From the NCBI RefSeq assembly GCF_001642475.1, contig NW_019173954.1, positions 186,001 through 250,000 of the forward strand: 64,000 nucleotides of DNA, read 5' to 3'. This DNA is from Fonsecaea monophora (lineage: Eukaryota > Ascomycota > Eurotiomycetes > Chaetothyriales > Herpotrichiellaceae). The translations under genes and the position numbers were made by a program. The first letter of the stretch is position 1; the number at the start of each line of letters is the position of its first letter. This document shows positions 1-13,254 of the stretch, piece by piece. Below the pieces are notes generated by a model. It ran no database searches, was not told the origin of the DNA, and saw only the letters and a list, made by a program, of their open reading frames with translations.

Positions 1-1066
1 TAGGGGCATGGTGACTCTATGAGGCTGCCCGGGCGGCCTGAAGATACAAAATATGGGGACTTGTATATACACACACCAACTGGGCGTTATTGCCTTTTCC
101 GATTATGCTTGGACTAGGTATGTATTGTGATCTATATACAGCATACTCCGTACGAGTACACAAGGATACTTTTTCCAAGGTTGCCTTTTTTGCAACGAAA
201 ACACGTGAAGATGTGTGATGATAATCCCTTTCACACACTACGATTGGGACCGAGCAAGCAGCCATGATCAATAGTTCATGCACGTCGCTGGAAGGGGTTC
301 CAGAAGTTCAGGGCGCCGGTTGGGGTCACACAAGCTTCGAGCCTGGGGTCTTCAGTCTCTACTTAGAGGAGAGGAGCATGTCACAGGTGATTCAGTATTG
401 GTTGGTAAAGCCCATCATCCATCCACAGCTTGTCACCCCTCTCACTCTCTCTATCCCTTCACCCCTTCACCCCTTGTGCGAGTACAGACTCGCCCAGCCA
501 GAAGGTCTTGCCCGTCACGCGGATTCAGCGGCTTCTACCTTCCAAGTGACCATAACTACCGAGTACAGCCACCAACATGATGGTGGCGATGATGATGATA
601 ATGTCAAAAACCAATCCATTCCCGCACGGACCCGAATCTAAGATCTGATTAATCCTGACCAACAACTCCAGCAACAATGAGCCATGTGCTCCCGTTCTCG
701 GGCCCCCCCTGCACCCTTGCATCGTCTCCTCCCCTCTAGAGTCTAGACGACCTATCACCGGAGTTCACGGCCTCGCAAGCGAGCCAACGGCAACAAACGG
801 GTTCGACGGACATCCAATCGTTCTTTGTGTCGCCCCCTCCACCCCCTCCATCGTCGATGCAGCCGCTGACGATGGCCTGCATGTGCTTGGGACTGGGAGA
901 GCAAATGGGATTGAGGAGCGCAGGTGGGAAGTGGGAAAAACCGCTCATTCATCGACGGTTCTACTCGCTCGTTAAGGAATGATTCCGTGTTTTTCTTGAA
1001 AGGTTGCTCCGTAGTGTCTCCGTCTCTGATCCGGCTGAAAGATTGAGAGACAGAGACACGGACAAA

Positions 1067-1083
1067 GAGAGAGAGAGAGAGAG
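1067..1083. repeat. GA dinucleotide tract
   Basis: Uninterrupted GA dinucleotide run of 17 nt in intergenic DNA. Confidence 0.9.
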
Positions 1084-1938
1084 GGCGTCCTCGGTAGCAT
1101 TTGGAGTGCCTTTGGCTCACTAAGCGCCCCGATGTTCTTTTCGTGTTCACCCGCACCTCCATTACGAGAACAGAGGACTCACAGGACGGATGGTACAAGG
1201 GGTCCAACACGAACACACCTCGACACACACCTACATACCTCTAACTAACTGGGCAAAGGAAGGAAAAGAAGCAAAACTTCAACGAGGTTTTTGCCGCCCT
1301 TGAGGACACCCTCTTCGGATCATGTGCCTCAGTGCCTCGCCAGCACCAACCCTCGATAGCGATGGCGATGGCGATGGCGGCTTCTAGCCAGGCTTTTTCC
1401 AAGTCCAAGTCCAAGCATGTCCAGCTGTGCAAGCTTGCCAGATACCAGATAGAGTTTCTCCGGCCGTGGTATTGACGCCGGTATTTGACTTTACAAAAAC
1501 CACCACTTTACCAAGTACATACCTAGAAGATATAGAGCCTTCACACCTGGGCACCACACCCGGGCAAGTCTTTTACTGTGTGCCTGCTAACTACGAGGTA
1601 CTCGCCCTTCACTGCCTCTAGACGCCCGTGGCGACCACGCCCAAGAATCTGTTATTCGACGCCTATCACAGTGTACTCGTACTTGTACTCGTAGTGGCTG
1701 TGCCTAGCCTTTGTGGCTTTTATCCCGAGTACGTCGTTAGATACCCAGTTTTCCTCTTTTCGCCACCAAATATCCCTCGCCGCAGCATTCTGCCTTGATA
1801 TTGGCTTGTTCTTTGCGAAGTGCATGAGCTCATGTTGAAAACTGCTGCCTGATCTGTGAGGCAATTATTCTTCTCTCAGGCCAGCAGTGCGGCAGTCTGT
1901 TTGTCGCAATGTTTGCGGGCGTGTTTGAGTGTCTGTGA

Positions 1939-1957
1939 GTGTGTGTGTGTGTGTGTG
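1939..1957. repeat. GT dinucleotide tract
   Basis: Uninterrupted GT microsatellite of about 19 nt in intergenic DNA. Confidence 0.9.
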
Positions 1958-2240
1958 GATAACGCGCGTTCTTTTGGTTTTGGCCTGGCCTGGTCTACTT
2001 TTCCGTTTGTTGGTTACACTTTCGGCGAATGCGGATACGGCGCGAACGGCGCGCGGGGAGGGGGGCACGATGGTGGGTGGGTAAGTAGCTTGGGAGTGGG
2101 TGTGGGCGCTCAGAGGAGGTAATGTGATGCGATGTGATGGTGATCCCAGGTGTTGATCGAAATGGTAATGGAAGTTGGGCATGGCTGGATGGTCATGGTG
2201 GTGGTGCTGCTGACCGCTGACGCCAATGCTGATGTGCTGA

Positions 2241-2293
2241 TGCTGCTGCTGCTGCTGCTCCTGCTGCTGCTCCTGCTGCTGCTGATGATGATG
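2241..2293. repeat. CTG/CAG trinucleotide tract
   Basis: An imperfect run of CTG units with CTC interruptions ends in GATGAT units. On the minus strand it opens a Gln/His-rich frame, which looks like a by-product of the repeat rather than a gene. Confidence 0.9.
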
Positions 2294-4468
2294 CCCACGT
2301 CCGGGGGAAAGCTGAACTACCACCTACCACCCTACCTATCTAACGTACTTGCATCTTCGTATATTTTTGAACTCGTAGCTGAAATGAACCACCCCGACAT
2401 TGTAGCTGGGTAGGTATGAGGCGTCACATCGTCTCCTGCACCTCATCTCTCACTGTCTTCCCTTCTCGCCACACGCGCCTGGACGAGCTGAACTGAATTG
2501 ACCTGAACTGATCTAAACACAATCGCCCCCCCTCCCGACAAAGTTGGGGAGCTGAATCAAGTAGTGAACTCCAAGACTTCCGTACTCGTACACGGATCAG
2601 TATCTTGTTGTCCGTAGGTACATACCTCGTAGTAAGTTCATGGGCTTGTCCGGAGGGCCCCATGACCCGTAAACTCAATCGCCAGTACATTCTCCGTAGT
2701 TAACCTCCAGTCGCACAATTACCTTGTTGGCATGTGGGTATCTACCTTCCTGCCCTCTCGCCTCTCGTGCCCTGTATCTCAGGGTGCGCAGGGTACTCGA
2801 CCTTGTTGTGTTTGGGTACTGTGGATATATGTCAAATGCACCTGTGACATTCAAGTACATGTACATGTACATTGACATGTGTATATGTATGTATGTAGGG
2901 GCTAGGTGAGGGACCTAGGTACCTAGAGGGGAAGGGTTCAGCCCCCATCCCCCACGGGAACCTCACTCTCCAAGTCAATACCTCGTACATGGATGACGGT
3001 GACATTACCTAGTACCTCCAAGTACTGTAGATAGTAGAACAGAACCAGCCAACCAGCCAGCCATCCATCCTTCCCACTTGACTTACCAACAACTAGACCT
3101 GCCTCATCATCACACACATACCCGCCCGCCTCGATCCTCTCCAACCACCAACCTCGTAGCCCCCATCCCCCTCTTCCCCCTCACATCCCAGCCCCCCGCA
3201 ACGCGTGACTGACACACCGTGCATTAGGGTACGCGCATAGTGCATACGTCCAAACGACGCACCCAACGGACGAGGTACATGCGCATGCGAGAAAGGAAAT
3301 GGATGGCGCCATGGTGCATGGTGAACCCGTCTCCCACATCATCTGCGGCTTTGCTCACTTTGCTGAGTAAACCAACACACCAAATAGCTACATGACTGAG
3401 CAGTGAGCATCCGGATGATGAATGAGAAAGCAAACTCGCTCGTTGTCCCTCGTTCCCATCCTGTTGGCTCTTCTTTGACCAACAGAGAACAACGAGTATC
3501 AAGTAACTTCCCACAAGACACATTGCTGTATCCATAACACATACAGGAATAACAAGCCGGTCCCCTCGACTACGGATACAAGCACACTGACCCAGCCTCG
3601 CACAATTGGAGGCGACGATCTCATAGAAAAATAAAATGTGGAACAAGCTCGATGGAACAAGAGGCAAAACTCTCAAAATCAAATGGTATTGGTATTAGTA
3701 CAGAAGCCCGTGATTAAAACAAATGCCAATGTATCTGGTGGTCCATAGTCTTGCAAGGTCCCGTGAGTCCTTGAAGTAGTATCCCCCATTGTTGTTGCGC
3801 AAATACCCATAATTCAAAAACTCCAATTCCGGTAACCTCCTTCCAGCAATCTTGATCTTGGGAACCACGTGGCTTGTCTGCAAAATATCGATCAAGCCCC
3901 GCGACCAGTTCCCACATCTTCCCGGATCTTCCCAGACTCCCGACGAGCCGCAATATGTTGAATAATAAACCAATCCCAAAAACTGACGAGCCGAACATGA
4001 GGGGGTATCTCTGTGCCGATAAAACAGGAAGAACGCCAACAGAACCATGACTGCCTCGTCCGTGACTTGTTGATACAGGGATCAGAGTCATTCTGTGGTC
4101 ATGTGTTCGTCCATCATGGCTTCATGATAGAACTTTTGATGTCCCATGAAAGAAAACTCCAACGAGTGTACAGTTGGGCCCTGACCGGGCCGAGAAAAAG
4201 AATGACTCATAGTGAAAACCCTCCGATGCAATGCTCCAAGATCAATGTTGTTACAGGTTGCCTAACCCATTAGCGCCAGGGGCCTCGCAGAGGCCATGGC
4301 TTGGAGATGTTAAGTAGTAGAGATGGTGAGTCGTGTTGAATATTGGATGATTGGCCGTTGATGTGTGGCGATGGGAGTGAGGATGTGTGTAGCGTGGCGG
4401 AGTTGGCATGGAAATTGCCACCGCTGATGCCTCTTGATAGATGCGAGAAGCATTGCCCAAGTCCAAGT

Positions 4469-5584
4469 CTAGGCAACCGAGGGTCTGCGCAGCGTCTCTT
4501 CACAGTTGACATCGAAGCGCATGTTCCAGAGACGGATTTGGTTCATGATCTTTTCTGTCGCCTCGAGGTGGCGATCGCGACCGAAGATGGAGTCGACAAA
4601 CTCGGTGCCTGCCTTCTTGCCCATGGTCTTGGAACCCTCTCGTTTGGCCGCCTTGAGCATGAAGTGTTCGCAATCCTTGAGCAGTGCCTTGAACTTCTCC
4701 CAGAGGCGTTTGCCACTGACGATGAAGTCTTCGACGGTTTCCTGTTTGTCAGGGTTGCGGATGCGGTCCACACATTCTTCGGCCCGCTTCATCTTTCCAG
4801 CCAATTTGATAAGGAGGAGCCACAGTTCGCCTGCTATATCGGCGATGGGCGTGGAGGCACCGTGGTGGAAGACAGTCCAATCGTAGATCCATTTGCCAAG
4901 TGAGTTGGCGTCGAAGACACTACCCAGCAAAATGATGGGCAGCTCGGTAGGATCCCAATGTTTGATAGAATAGCCTGCGGGGATGCCGGCACGGATGGCG
5001 TCCTCCTCGGTTGCCTGCGGTGCTGGCTTGGGCTTGGACTTGGGTGTGGGTTTCGAGGTGGACGAGGCCCGTCGCGCCCTCGATCGCTTTGGCTGTTCGT
5101 CAATGATCTGCTCCTGCCCATAGTAAAAGTAGGTGTCAGTGCTTGGCTTCCTCGCATGCTTTGTCTTGGACTTTGGTTCTCGGTAGACGTAGTTTGGCTG
5201 CATTCGTGCATATTCAGCTTCATCGTCGTAGACATAGATGGGCTGATTCTGCTTGCGCGATGAGGAACGGGTATGATATCTTGAGCTAGGAAAAGGGTGG
5301 TAGCTCTCTTGGTTGCGGGTCTTGCCCCTTGCCTCACTCACATAGACATCATCCCGCGGTGCAGAATACTGGACGTTGGGCTCATGGTGCGGTGGTGGTG
5401 AGCCCGCAGGCGAATACCAGCCTCCGACCCGAGGGGAGGGTGTGTAGCTGGTCCTTCGCGCGTGTTTCTTGGGTGTTGAATCGTACTGGGGCGCGTAGTG
5501 TACGTATTCGGCGCTGCTGTACGGCGACGAGGTGCCGTAGTATTTGGTGTAATGGGACGGCGGGACGCCGTAGTGGTAACTCAT
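4469..5584 (-). CDS. Conserved fungal protein of the 'vegetative cell wall protein gp1' type; function unknown
   Basis: This is a single-exon protein of 371 residues starting at the ATG at 5584. Residues 1 to about 200 are Tyr/Ser/Pro-rich and look disordered, with basic patches and Ser/Arg runs. The last ~160 residues form a compact, likely helical domain containing the stretch LLGSVFDANSLGKWIYDW and several Lys/Glu-rich helices. I recognise this C-terminal block from proteins widespread in filamentous ascomycetes. These are often labelled 'vegetative cell wall protein gp1' in databases, a name that probably reflects only the Pro/Ser-rich half. I see no signal peptide or membrane segment, so an intracellular location is more likely than the cell wall. 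The gene stands alone, with kilobases of non-coding DNA on both sides. The reading frame is secure; the function is unknown. Confidence 0.82.
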   Translation of the reverse strand: MSYHYGVPPSHYTKYYGTSSPYSSAEYVHYAPQYDSTPKKHARRTSYTPSPRVGGWYSPAGSPPPHHEPNVQYSAPRDDVYVSEARGKTRNQESYHPFPSSRYHTRSSSRKQNQPIYVYDDEAEYARMQPNYVYREPKSKTKHARKPSTDTYFYYGQEQIIDEQPKRSRARRASSTSKPTPKSKPKPAPQATEEDAIRAGIPAGYSIKHWDPTELPIILLGSVFDANSLGKWIYDWTVFHHGASTPIADIAGELWLLLIKLAGKMKRAEECVDRIRNPDKQETVEDFIVSGKRLWEKFKALLKDCEHFMLKAAKREGSKTMGKKAGTEFVDSIFGRDRHLEATEKIMNQIRLWNMRFDVNCEETLRRPSVA

Positions 5585-8500
5585 TTTGATACCCTCGATG
5601 GACGAGATTCTGCTTCCGACTTGGGGCGTTCAACGCTCTTCGCTCCTCACTCCTGCCCCTGTCCGCAACAATCTTCCCCCCGATCTGGGTCTATATCTGA
5701 CTGATCTGGTCGTGTGTTGTGTTGGTGGGAGAAAAGGTGTGTCCGGAAAATGTTGGTCTGGCTGAATATCATAGCGTGGTTGGCCTCGAACAGGGTGGCT
5801 GGGGGTCAAGTCTGAATTGAGTCTGGCGACTCAATTTGGGACAGGCAAAGGTGAGATCAGTTGGTTTTGCTGCAAATATGCAGACTCTTGCGATCACGCG
5901 AAAAATGTGGTGAAGGTAAGGAAAAAACTCGATGGCTGGAAAGACCTGGGTGCGAGGAGTATATGTTGGTTTTTCGGTCGAGGTGGTTGACCAGGCCCCC
6001 AAGGTTTTGTGTGGATTCTGACTAGGGGGTCGCGGAGCAAAGCAGCCGGTATGAGTCGACGCCCACGATGAGTCGACGGTGGACACTAGGGTCGATGAAC
6101 GAGAAGGCTGTTCTAGTTGAAAACTGGGAATCCGTGTCCGCGCGTCTGAAGGTGGATGAACGCGGCTGTGCCTTTGCCCGTTCGGTGCTGGGCTAGGGTC
6201 GAAGTTGCTAGAAGAGAATGGGACCAACTGGAGCCAGAATGCTCAAAAGTGGCCAATAAGCCGTGTGGTCAAAGGATTGAAAAGATCGTTGTTGAAAGGG
6301 AAATTGATGGCAGCGTAGGGAAATCAGGGGGGGCAATTAACGTTAAAATGGATTTTTTGGGAAGAGGAAGACGATGGCCCAAGTGTGAGTGGATGCCTTT
6401 TTAGGTTTGATGGTATCGAAGGGGTCGAAGTGACAAAGAAGGATTGCGAGGTGGATGCAGCGGATGGCTTGACGGCTTTTCCACACTAAGGCTGGTCCAT
6501 GCTCTTGCTTGGGCGTGTGCCGTGAACCCAACTGTGATGGCTCGTGTGGCAGGGATCAAGGGTTGCGGCCGGTCTAGCGTGCTGCGAAGGAGCGCCCCCT
6601 GGCGAGAGGAGAGGGGGAATGAGAGGACAAGAGGAAAAGAGCAAGAGGAGACCGCGATGCCCACTTGGTTAAGTTCTTGGGAGGGAGGGGGTGGTCGGTA
6701 CAGGTAATATACGGTAAATACTGATACGAGACGAAGGCGGTGGAGGTGAGAAGAAAGAGGCGAAAAAAGTGTGGAAGTACTACTTGTACTTGACGAGTTG
6801 AGTTGAATGAGTGGACAACAGACAATCACACTGTGACAGCCTGCGGATTAGACAACTGTCGCCTAATCAATTCGGAAGTTCCTGGTCCGATTGTTGCTGA
6901 TTAAACAAGAAGAGTACGAGTAATGATGGAAGCGCCAGCGATGATAGTGGCGAGAAAACCTTGAGCCGAGCGAGCGACTGTGAAAAAAAAAAATCAATGA
7001 GGGGATTTGGAAAAATAGGAAATGAGTGTGGGATAGAGACTGAGAGAGCGGAGGATGGTCACTCCGAGTCTTGGTTGATGATGATGATGCCAGGCCTTAA
7101 GGATGTAAAATGGCCTCGTTCAGCGTCATACTTGTACTTTGTAGCTGCTTGTACTTGGTGGGTGCTTGGATAGGTGCTTCCGGCTTACCTGATCGTGGGT
7201 GCTTGGGTTAAACCAGGTTAACCAGGTTAACCATCATGGTTAATGATCCAAGCGCAGCACATGCCCAAAACCCCTCAGCGCTTTACCTAGGGAGTCATTG
7301 AAGTCCGTGCTTCACTGCCCCCTTCGTCCGTGGGAGCCGCTGCTTAAGCCCGTGTCCCGCTGTCCTTTTTCATTCTGGAAGGCCTCGGGAGGGGCTAACC
7401 ATGCCTAGAGCTGCCCTTTTACTTGATGCCTGGACCACTCCTACCCTCCAAATATGATCAATTGACACCGAAAAGGGGTCACGGGAACTGCGCCGCTTCC
7501 CTGCATTGTAAGCTTACCTCGTACAGTCCGCCGGCCTCTGCCCTCCTTATTTGTTTTTCCGATCATTGACCGCCGCTTTACCCAACTCTGCTCTTTTTTG
7601 CGACCTCCGAGATCTTGCAGAAATAGCATCATCCAACGGATTCATCATCGTCATCATCATCACCGTGTATACGACGCCTCCTCCTTGCCATGGGTGTCTC
7701 GACGTAGTCAATTATCTCTCAATACCTATCTACTTGACTTCTTGTTGGCTCGTGGCTGTGAGTTATTATCAACGGAATGTTTGAAGGGGCCGTAGGGTTC
7801 AACGACAGGGTCAAGATCTTGTCAAGTTTACACCTGACATCAAGTTCTCAACGAGTCTCAAACACCTGCGGGTCACTCGGTTAGGCTCAGCCCTCCAGCA
7901 AACTGCTTTGCGAACCAACGGGATCCAATCCATATCAAAGATCTCTAGTGAAGGTTTTCGCCTCCCCTGACCTGGTCCAAATTCTTGACCAAATCTGTCC
8001 TGATTGGTGATCCTGCCAGCCAATTGTTGTCCTAGTATGAGGTTATTTTTTTGACCGTCATTCGAACCCAGCTGAAATTCAAGGTGATCAGATCCAATTG
8101 TTCTTGGAATATGCACGATCGAGCCTTGTCAGGCCTCGCTAGGCCCACCCAGAGGCCGGCTTTGTTGTCCTGTAAAGCTGAAAGGCTGAAGCTGACTTCC
8201 CATCCAATGTCTTCCGTAGCGTGCCCCAAGTCCTCGTACATGGATACTCGTATATCTTCATGATAGCCCTCGATTGGCTCGCAAAGCGTCTTTTCAAAGA
8301 GCTGACATGGCACAAACAAACGTGACTCGTGTCTGTGCTGTGTCGTGCGGTGCTGCCCGCCCACTCTTGTGCAGGTGACATACATCACTCCCCAACCCTG
8401 TCCTGCAGTCAACCTTTCAATCAAGGACCCGATGAGAAAGGGGATCAGCATGCCTAGGAGGAATGTGACTTGTGTCGAGTCTGTCCCAGCGGCACGGCAG

Positions 8501-10590
8501 TGCGCATGAAGTAAAATGAGCTCGAATCGACCTGGGACGACGGGTTGTGTCTACCAGTCACTCGTATTTGCCACAAACATCTCACCTGGAGAAGCCGTCT
8601 ATCCATCCGCCCACACTCTTCACTGTGTCTGCGCTTTGCATGGTAGTAGGCTCTCACGGCATCGGGAGTTCCTAAAAGGCGTCTCTGTGGTCCTGGCCAG
8701 AGCTGGTCGATGGGTCACGTTCGACGATTCTGTATCTTCGGTATTGCGGCAGTTCTGAATATTACCTTACCTCTTGAATACCTTTGGGTCGGTGGCCGAC
8801 TCCTTTCACCACGGCGCAGGTTCCTCTGCAGGCCAGTTGGTCTTGGCCGTGGTGTTGAGTGGAAGGAGCGAGTGAGCGAGTGCCAGCGCATGCCAGCTTT
8901 ACATTAGCCTTGGCGCTGGTTCGGGCATCATTGTCATGCTCTTCCACCACTCCAAGCGCCTCGTTTCTTACCGCCTCATTCCCATCTGCTGCATCCTGCT
9001 TCATCCTGCACCTACGCTGTCGGCACTCTTCCCATTGACCCATTTGCGTTGGGAATGAGGCAACCTCGCGTGGGTTCGGGTCTAAAAGCCAGCATCGCCC
9101 CGATCCGCTAGCTGCTCCCATTTTGGGTATCAACTGAGCAGTAATAACAATTTACTGACGCAGTTATGACTGTTCTTGATATCAACACAACCACTTGAAA
9201 TCGACAAGGCGGAGCCTCAAAGGGGTTGCTAGAAGGTTCTGAGTCCTGCGATGCCTCAGAATTGCACTGACCCTGGCGCGCCCAAGGCTGTGTTGGGTTG
9301 CAGGATGACTTTGCCAGTTGCAACTTGGTGTACAATTCGCGCAGACACGATGCAGCCCCAAAATTCGATGACTTCACCATGAAGGATGAGTAAAAATTTC
9401 TCGGATCTCACCTGGGACTCACGCAAATTGTGCCACTATTAGAAACTCCCTGGAAAATGGGAACTCATGCATACCTAGTTGCTTTTCGCTAAATCTTGCA
9501 TGTACGGTAGTAGAGCCTCGGTGTGAAAGGGACTATCGAGGCTCAAGATCACCACCATCCTTGTCTCCTGGACAACAGGCGAAGGGCATGTCGTCTTTTC
9601 CGACCATCATGAATCAGCCTTGATCACATCTTCCTTGCAAAATGGGCCCTCATTGGACTATACGCTACGAGCATCCTCTACTTCACCGACACCCCCCGTC
9701 CTCAAGTTGCCTAGCGCGCTAACAGAGTAGCGGTGGAATGCTTCGACCGGCCTCTCGAGGATCTCCCCGAAGATCAATAACCTTTGGTGTCAATACTCTG
9801 CTAATAAGCAAACAGGGCAAATTGTCAAGCATGTCCCCCGGGATACGATGCAGCACGGCGCGGATTCACCGACTCTTACGTCTCCTCTTTCCCACCGATT
9901 GTCTGCCCTCTTCGCAGCATCAACGAGAGTAAGGAAATCAGTGCCGACATCCCTAGATCCTCAGTCTTGCATGGGTTCATGACTTGTGTTAGAGAGCAGC
10001 TTGGTGAGGCAAACATCAATATCAGCACTACAAAGTCGTGATGAGAGCTTGGGAGAGGAATTTAATACTGCGGCGCTGTTCAGTGGCTAAGCTTGAACAA
10101 CACTTATGTGTGTAGTGGTATATACACGTTGTTAAGCTTGTGTGATCACGACCTGAAGAATTGTAGCCATGAATCCGCACTGCACATCTCGCCGTCGCGG
10201 GGGTTGTTAGCAGCTACACGCAAGGAAAGAAAGTCCATAATTATGTATAGATACGTCTATATGTATCCAATTATAACAAAATCTCTGGAAGAGGATTTTT
10301 CACCCGCCATAGCGAGGATTTCACATAGAATAAGTTCCCCAAACCATTCGGAGCGCACGAGACGAAGTTATATGGTCCTCACTTTTGCCTTTACGGGTAC
10401 TCAACTGTCCACACCATGAGATTTGAGGACCTTAAGGGCACGGCGATGGACGGCATCGGCCACGTGCTACGTAAAGAGCAGCCGTTAAACATCCTCAATC
10501 ACATCCGATTTGATCTGCCTCTTGTCAGCTGTTTCCTCTTTACATCCTTTCCAGACATTGCATCTCACCATACATAGGTGCAGTGTGAAG
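5585..10590. other. Non-coding: promoter of the gp1-like gene, then 5 kb without a supported gene
   Basis: The left part is the upstream region of the leftward gene starting at 5584. No open frame here has a recognisable domain or a convincing exon chain. GTAC-rich motifs lie at 6776-6792 and 7129-7157, and a palindrome cluster lies at 7211-7243. The right end is the promoter of the rightward gene starting at 10591. Confidence 0.55.
7211..7243. repeat. Cluster of GGTTAACC palindromes
   Basis: Two copies of the octamer palindrome GGTTAACC lie at 7216-7223 and 7225-7232. They are followed directly by an inverted repeat, TTAACCATCATGGTTAA (7227-7243). The cluster is in non-coding DNA. It could bind a dimeric regulator or be chance. 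Confidence 0.7.
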
Positions 10591-12367
10591 ATGGTGTACG
10601 ATGTAGCCATCATCGGCGCGGGGCCGTGCGGACTGGCCGTGGCGGCGCGGTTGCGCGAAGCGACTCCCTCGGCCCTCTTCACCAACGACGAGCATGCTCG
10701 GTACTGGAGGAGGTTCAATCGGCGCGAGACGATTGAAAACGAACAACGCAGGTCCCAGAACAAAGCCGCCCAGTCGAACATAAGGAGGAGCAACATGTCA
10801 ACCGTCCCGGCCAGATCGATGATTGTGCTCGACGCGCATTCTCACGAGTGGATGTCCGCGTGGCAGGAGAGGTTCCGCAGGCTGCAGATCGACCATCTTC
10901 GCAGTCCACTGTTCTTCCACCCGGACCCGAGGGATAGAGATTCGCTCTTGGCCTTCTCCCACCTCCACTGCCGCACGGACGAGTTGCAAGAAATTCCCAA
11001 CGTGGCCGGCAAAGAGATCAGCAAGCATCGAATAAAGAAGAAGCGGCAGAAGTGAGTTTGTACCAGAAGAAAACTTATTGGGAGAGAATTGTTAGGAGCT
11101 CACATGTCTATAGAAGAATCGCACAGCACCTCCGGATCGATGACCGAGACCGGATAGATTACTTTACCCCCTCGGCGGCGCTCTTCAATGATTTCTGCGG
11201 CGATATCGTGGATAGATATCGGCTTCGGAACCTCGTGGTACGAGCAAAGGTTGAGAATATCGAGTACGGCGATCTCGGCGGCTTGACTAACGCAGAAGGA
11301 TTTACCTTGACCACAGACCAAGGAGCGATCTTCTCCCGAATCGTCGTTGTCGCTGTTGGTCCTGGCAGTAAGCCTTGCATTCCCCTCGACAGCAACCTTC
11401 AGCTGAGCGCGGACGTTGGAAGCGTTTGCCACTGCTTCGACCCCGCAAGTGGACACTATCTTCCAGAGCATCTTCTGCAAAAAATTGAGCAAGGGTTACC
11501 AACTTCGGTTGTGGTGGTTGGTGGTGGACTAACAAGCGCTCAAATTGCAGACCTAATCATTTGTTGTGGCGTAACCAAGGTATGGCTGTTGCTCAGGGGA
11601 GATTATAAGTTGAAGCATTTCGATGTCGACCTGGAATGGGTGTCTAAAGTGCGCAACCAGCAAATGTCGGTGTTCTGGTCGGCAGATAGTGATCAGGGTA
11701 GGTTGTCATCAGAACGAGAATATCAGCCACTGACGGTCCGACAGAGCGCTTCGAGCTGCTCAAAGATGCTCGAAACGGCGGCAGCATAACACCCAAGTTT
11801 GACAGGATTCTCAAAAGGCACGTCTTAAACAGTCGCCTAGCTATTTTGACGCATACTCGTATCAAGGACGGATTGTGGTGCGCAGGAAGCCGGACATGGT
11901 CCATCACATTGTCATCGGAGCCAGAGAACGACCCTCTGTGCATCGATCACATCATATATGCTACAGGAGCGGCTCCGAACGTCGAGAGAGTGCCCTGTCT
12001 GCAGCACATGCTGAATAAATATCCTATTGAATCCATCAATGGGTTACCTACTCTTAGCAATGACTTGATGTGGCGCGACGACATCCCGTTATTCTTGACT
12101 GGTGGTCTTGCAGGGTTGAGGCTTGGTCCCGGCGCTGCCAATCTAGCCGGGGCACGACAAGGCGCTGAAAGGATTGCTTGGAAAATTGAGGACTTGCTAG
12201 GTAAAGAGCAGACACCGTCGCCGGATGAACGAGTGTCAGCCGTGGCCGGGCTTGGTGTGAGGCAACCTAGGAAGGGGGAGATGAGGATGATGGCTGAGGA
12301 GAGGAGTGAGTTTACAGGAGGCTTTGCCAATCAATTTGAGGCATTGACGATCCATGAAGGCAGCTGA
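10591..12367 (+). CDS. FAD/NAD(P)-dependent oxidoreductase, ornithine/lysine monooxygenase-like
   Basis: Three exons (10591-11051, 11114-11697, 11745-12367) encode 555 residues. The introns are 62 and 47 bp, and both junctions restore a continuous frame. The protein starts MVYDVAIIGAGPCGLAVAAR, a classic FAD-binding dinucleotide fold (GxGxxG). A second glycine-rich nucleotide site, VVVVGGGLTSAQIADL, lies near the middle and fits NAD(P)H binding. ATG-like motifs (VAVGPGS, YATGAAPN) flank it, as in flavin monooxygenases and pyridine nucleotide-disulfide oxidoreductases. No signal peptide is visible, so it is probably cytosolic. I recognise the family as a fungal FAD-binding group often labelled L-ornithine N5-monooxygenase-like. 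No siderophore synthetase lies nearby, so a siderophore role is not supported. The substrate is unknown. Confidence 0.85.
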
Positions 12368-13232
12368 TGCGCGATTAGTCAAGCGGTGATAGCTTTCCAT
12401 GTGGATGCCGATGTTTGTAAGGGACATTAGAGAAGTGTGAAGGTCAATGTATGTACTGTGCGATCTGAGTACTCGGTACATTGTCGGTCATGCACAAAAT
12501 ACAAGCCAATATGCACTAGCCCAATTCATTTAGTTGTAGGGCTGCTTTAAAATTCTCCGATCTAACCAGATATGGAATTTGCTGTCTTGGCAGTGATGTT
12601 CCACTTGTACAAGTCCTACCCCTCGAAGGCGGTGTGAGCACCGTCACTCACAGCACTCGGATCTGTGTGAGACTTCATATTTCAACACGGTACGGGATAG
12701 GCACACAAATGTAACAGAAAACCCAACAAATGTCATCAACGAACCGCAAATAGAGAGGTCCGCAAGGCTTTGGCTTGCCGGCAGACCCCTGCAAGAATAG
12801 AATTGCACATGGGTTGGCCCAACTCAAACCCCGGACGGCAATTTCGTGCCCCGGTCGCACCACGTTTGGCACCGGCGCTGACAGCCTGATGGCACCGACG
12901 GCGCATGGACCATGGGATTGATGAGGCCTCGAGGCTGTAGCGGGGCCTTGCGGCTTACATTGGGCGTTTGCAAACCAGACACCAGGTGTTTCGAAGATTG
13001 ACCCAAGACATTTGTGGCTGCACCATCATGGAAAGTTGGGGTACGAAAATAGCAGGAAGCAAACAACAAAGACTCGTGGAGAGTGGACAAATGGCCATCG
13101 CCATAGTGAATGTCTGGCTTCCTCCTCCTAGGTAATCGATCCCACGAAAAAGATGAATGTCTCTCACGGGCCTTGCTCGTACCTACAAATGAGTGGAACG
13201 CGGCGCAATTGATTTCCGTCCTCCCTCATGTT

Positions 13233-13254
13233 GTACACGTACTTGTACTTGTAC
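13233..13254. repeat. GTAC-rich motif (ACTTGTACTTGTAC type)
   Basis: Tandem, near-palindromic GTAC-containing hexamers. Relatives occur in several other intergenic stretches of the window (see findings). Confidence 0.75.

Larger units (their letters stand above)
1..4468. other. Long non-coding stretch
   Basis: I see no supportable gene here. Open frames are short and low in complexity, and mostly mirror simple repeats. The stretch carries a GA tract, a GT tract, a CTG tract and GTAC-rich motifs (1673-1693 and 2582-2591). The right end holds the 3' flank of the leftward gene at 4469-5584. Confidence 0.6.

Noticed and set aside
1865..2323. Minus-strand Gln/His-rich open frame of 152 codons
   Set aside because: It is produced by the CTG/CAT simple repeats and a GT tract; no domain, no splice context.
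4343..4903. Plus-strand open frame opposite the gp1-like gene
   Set aside because: Antisense shadow of a conserved coding region.
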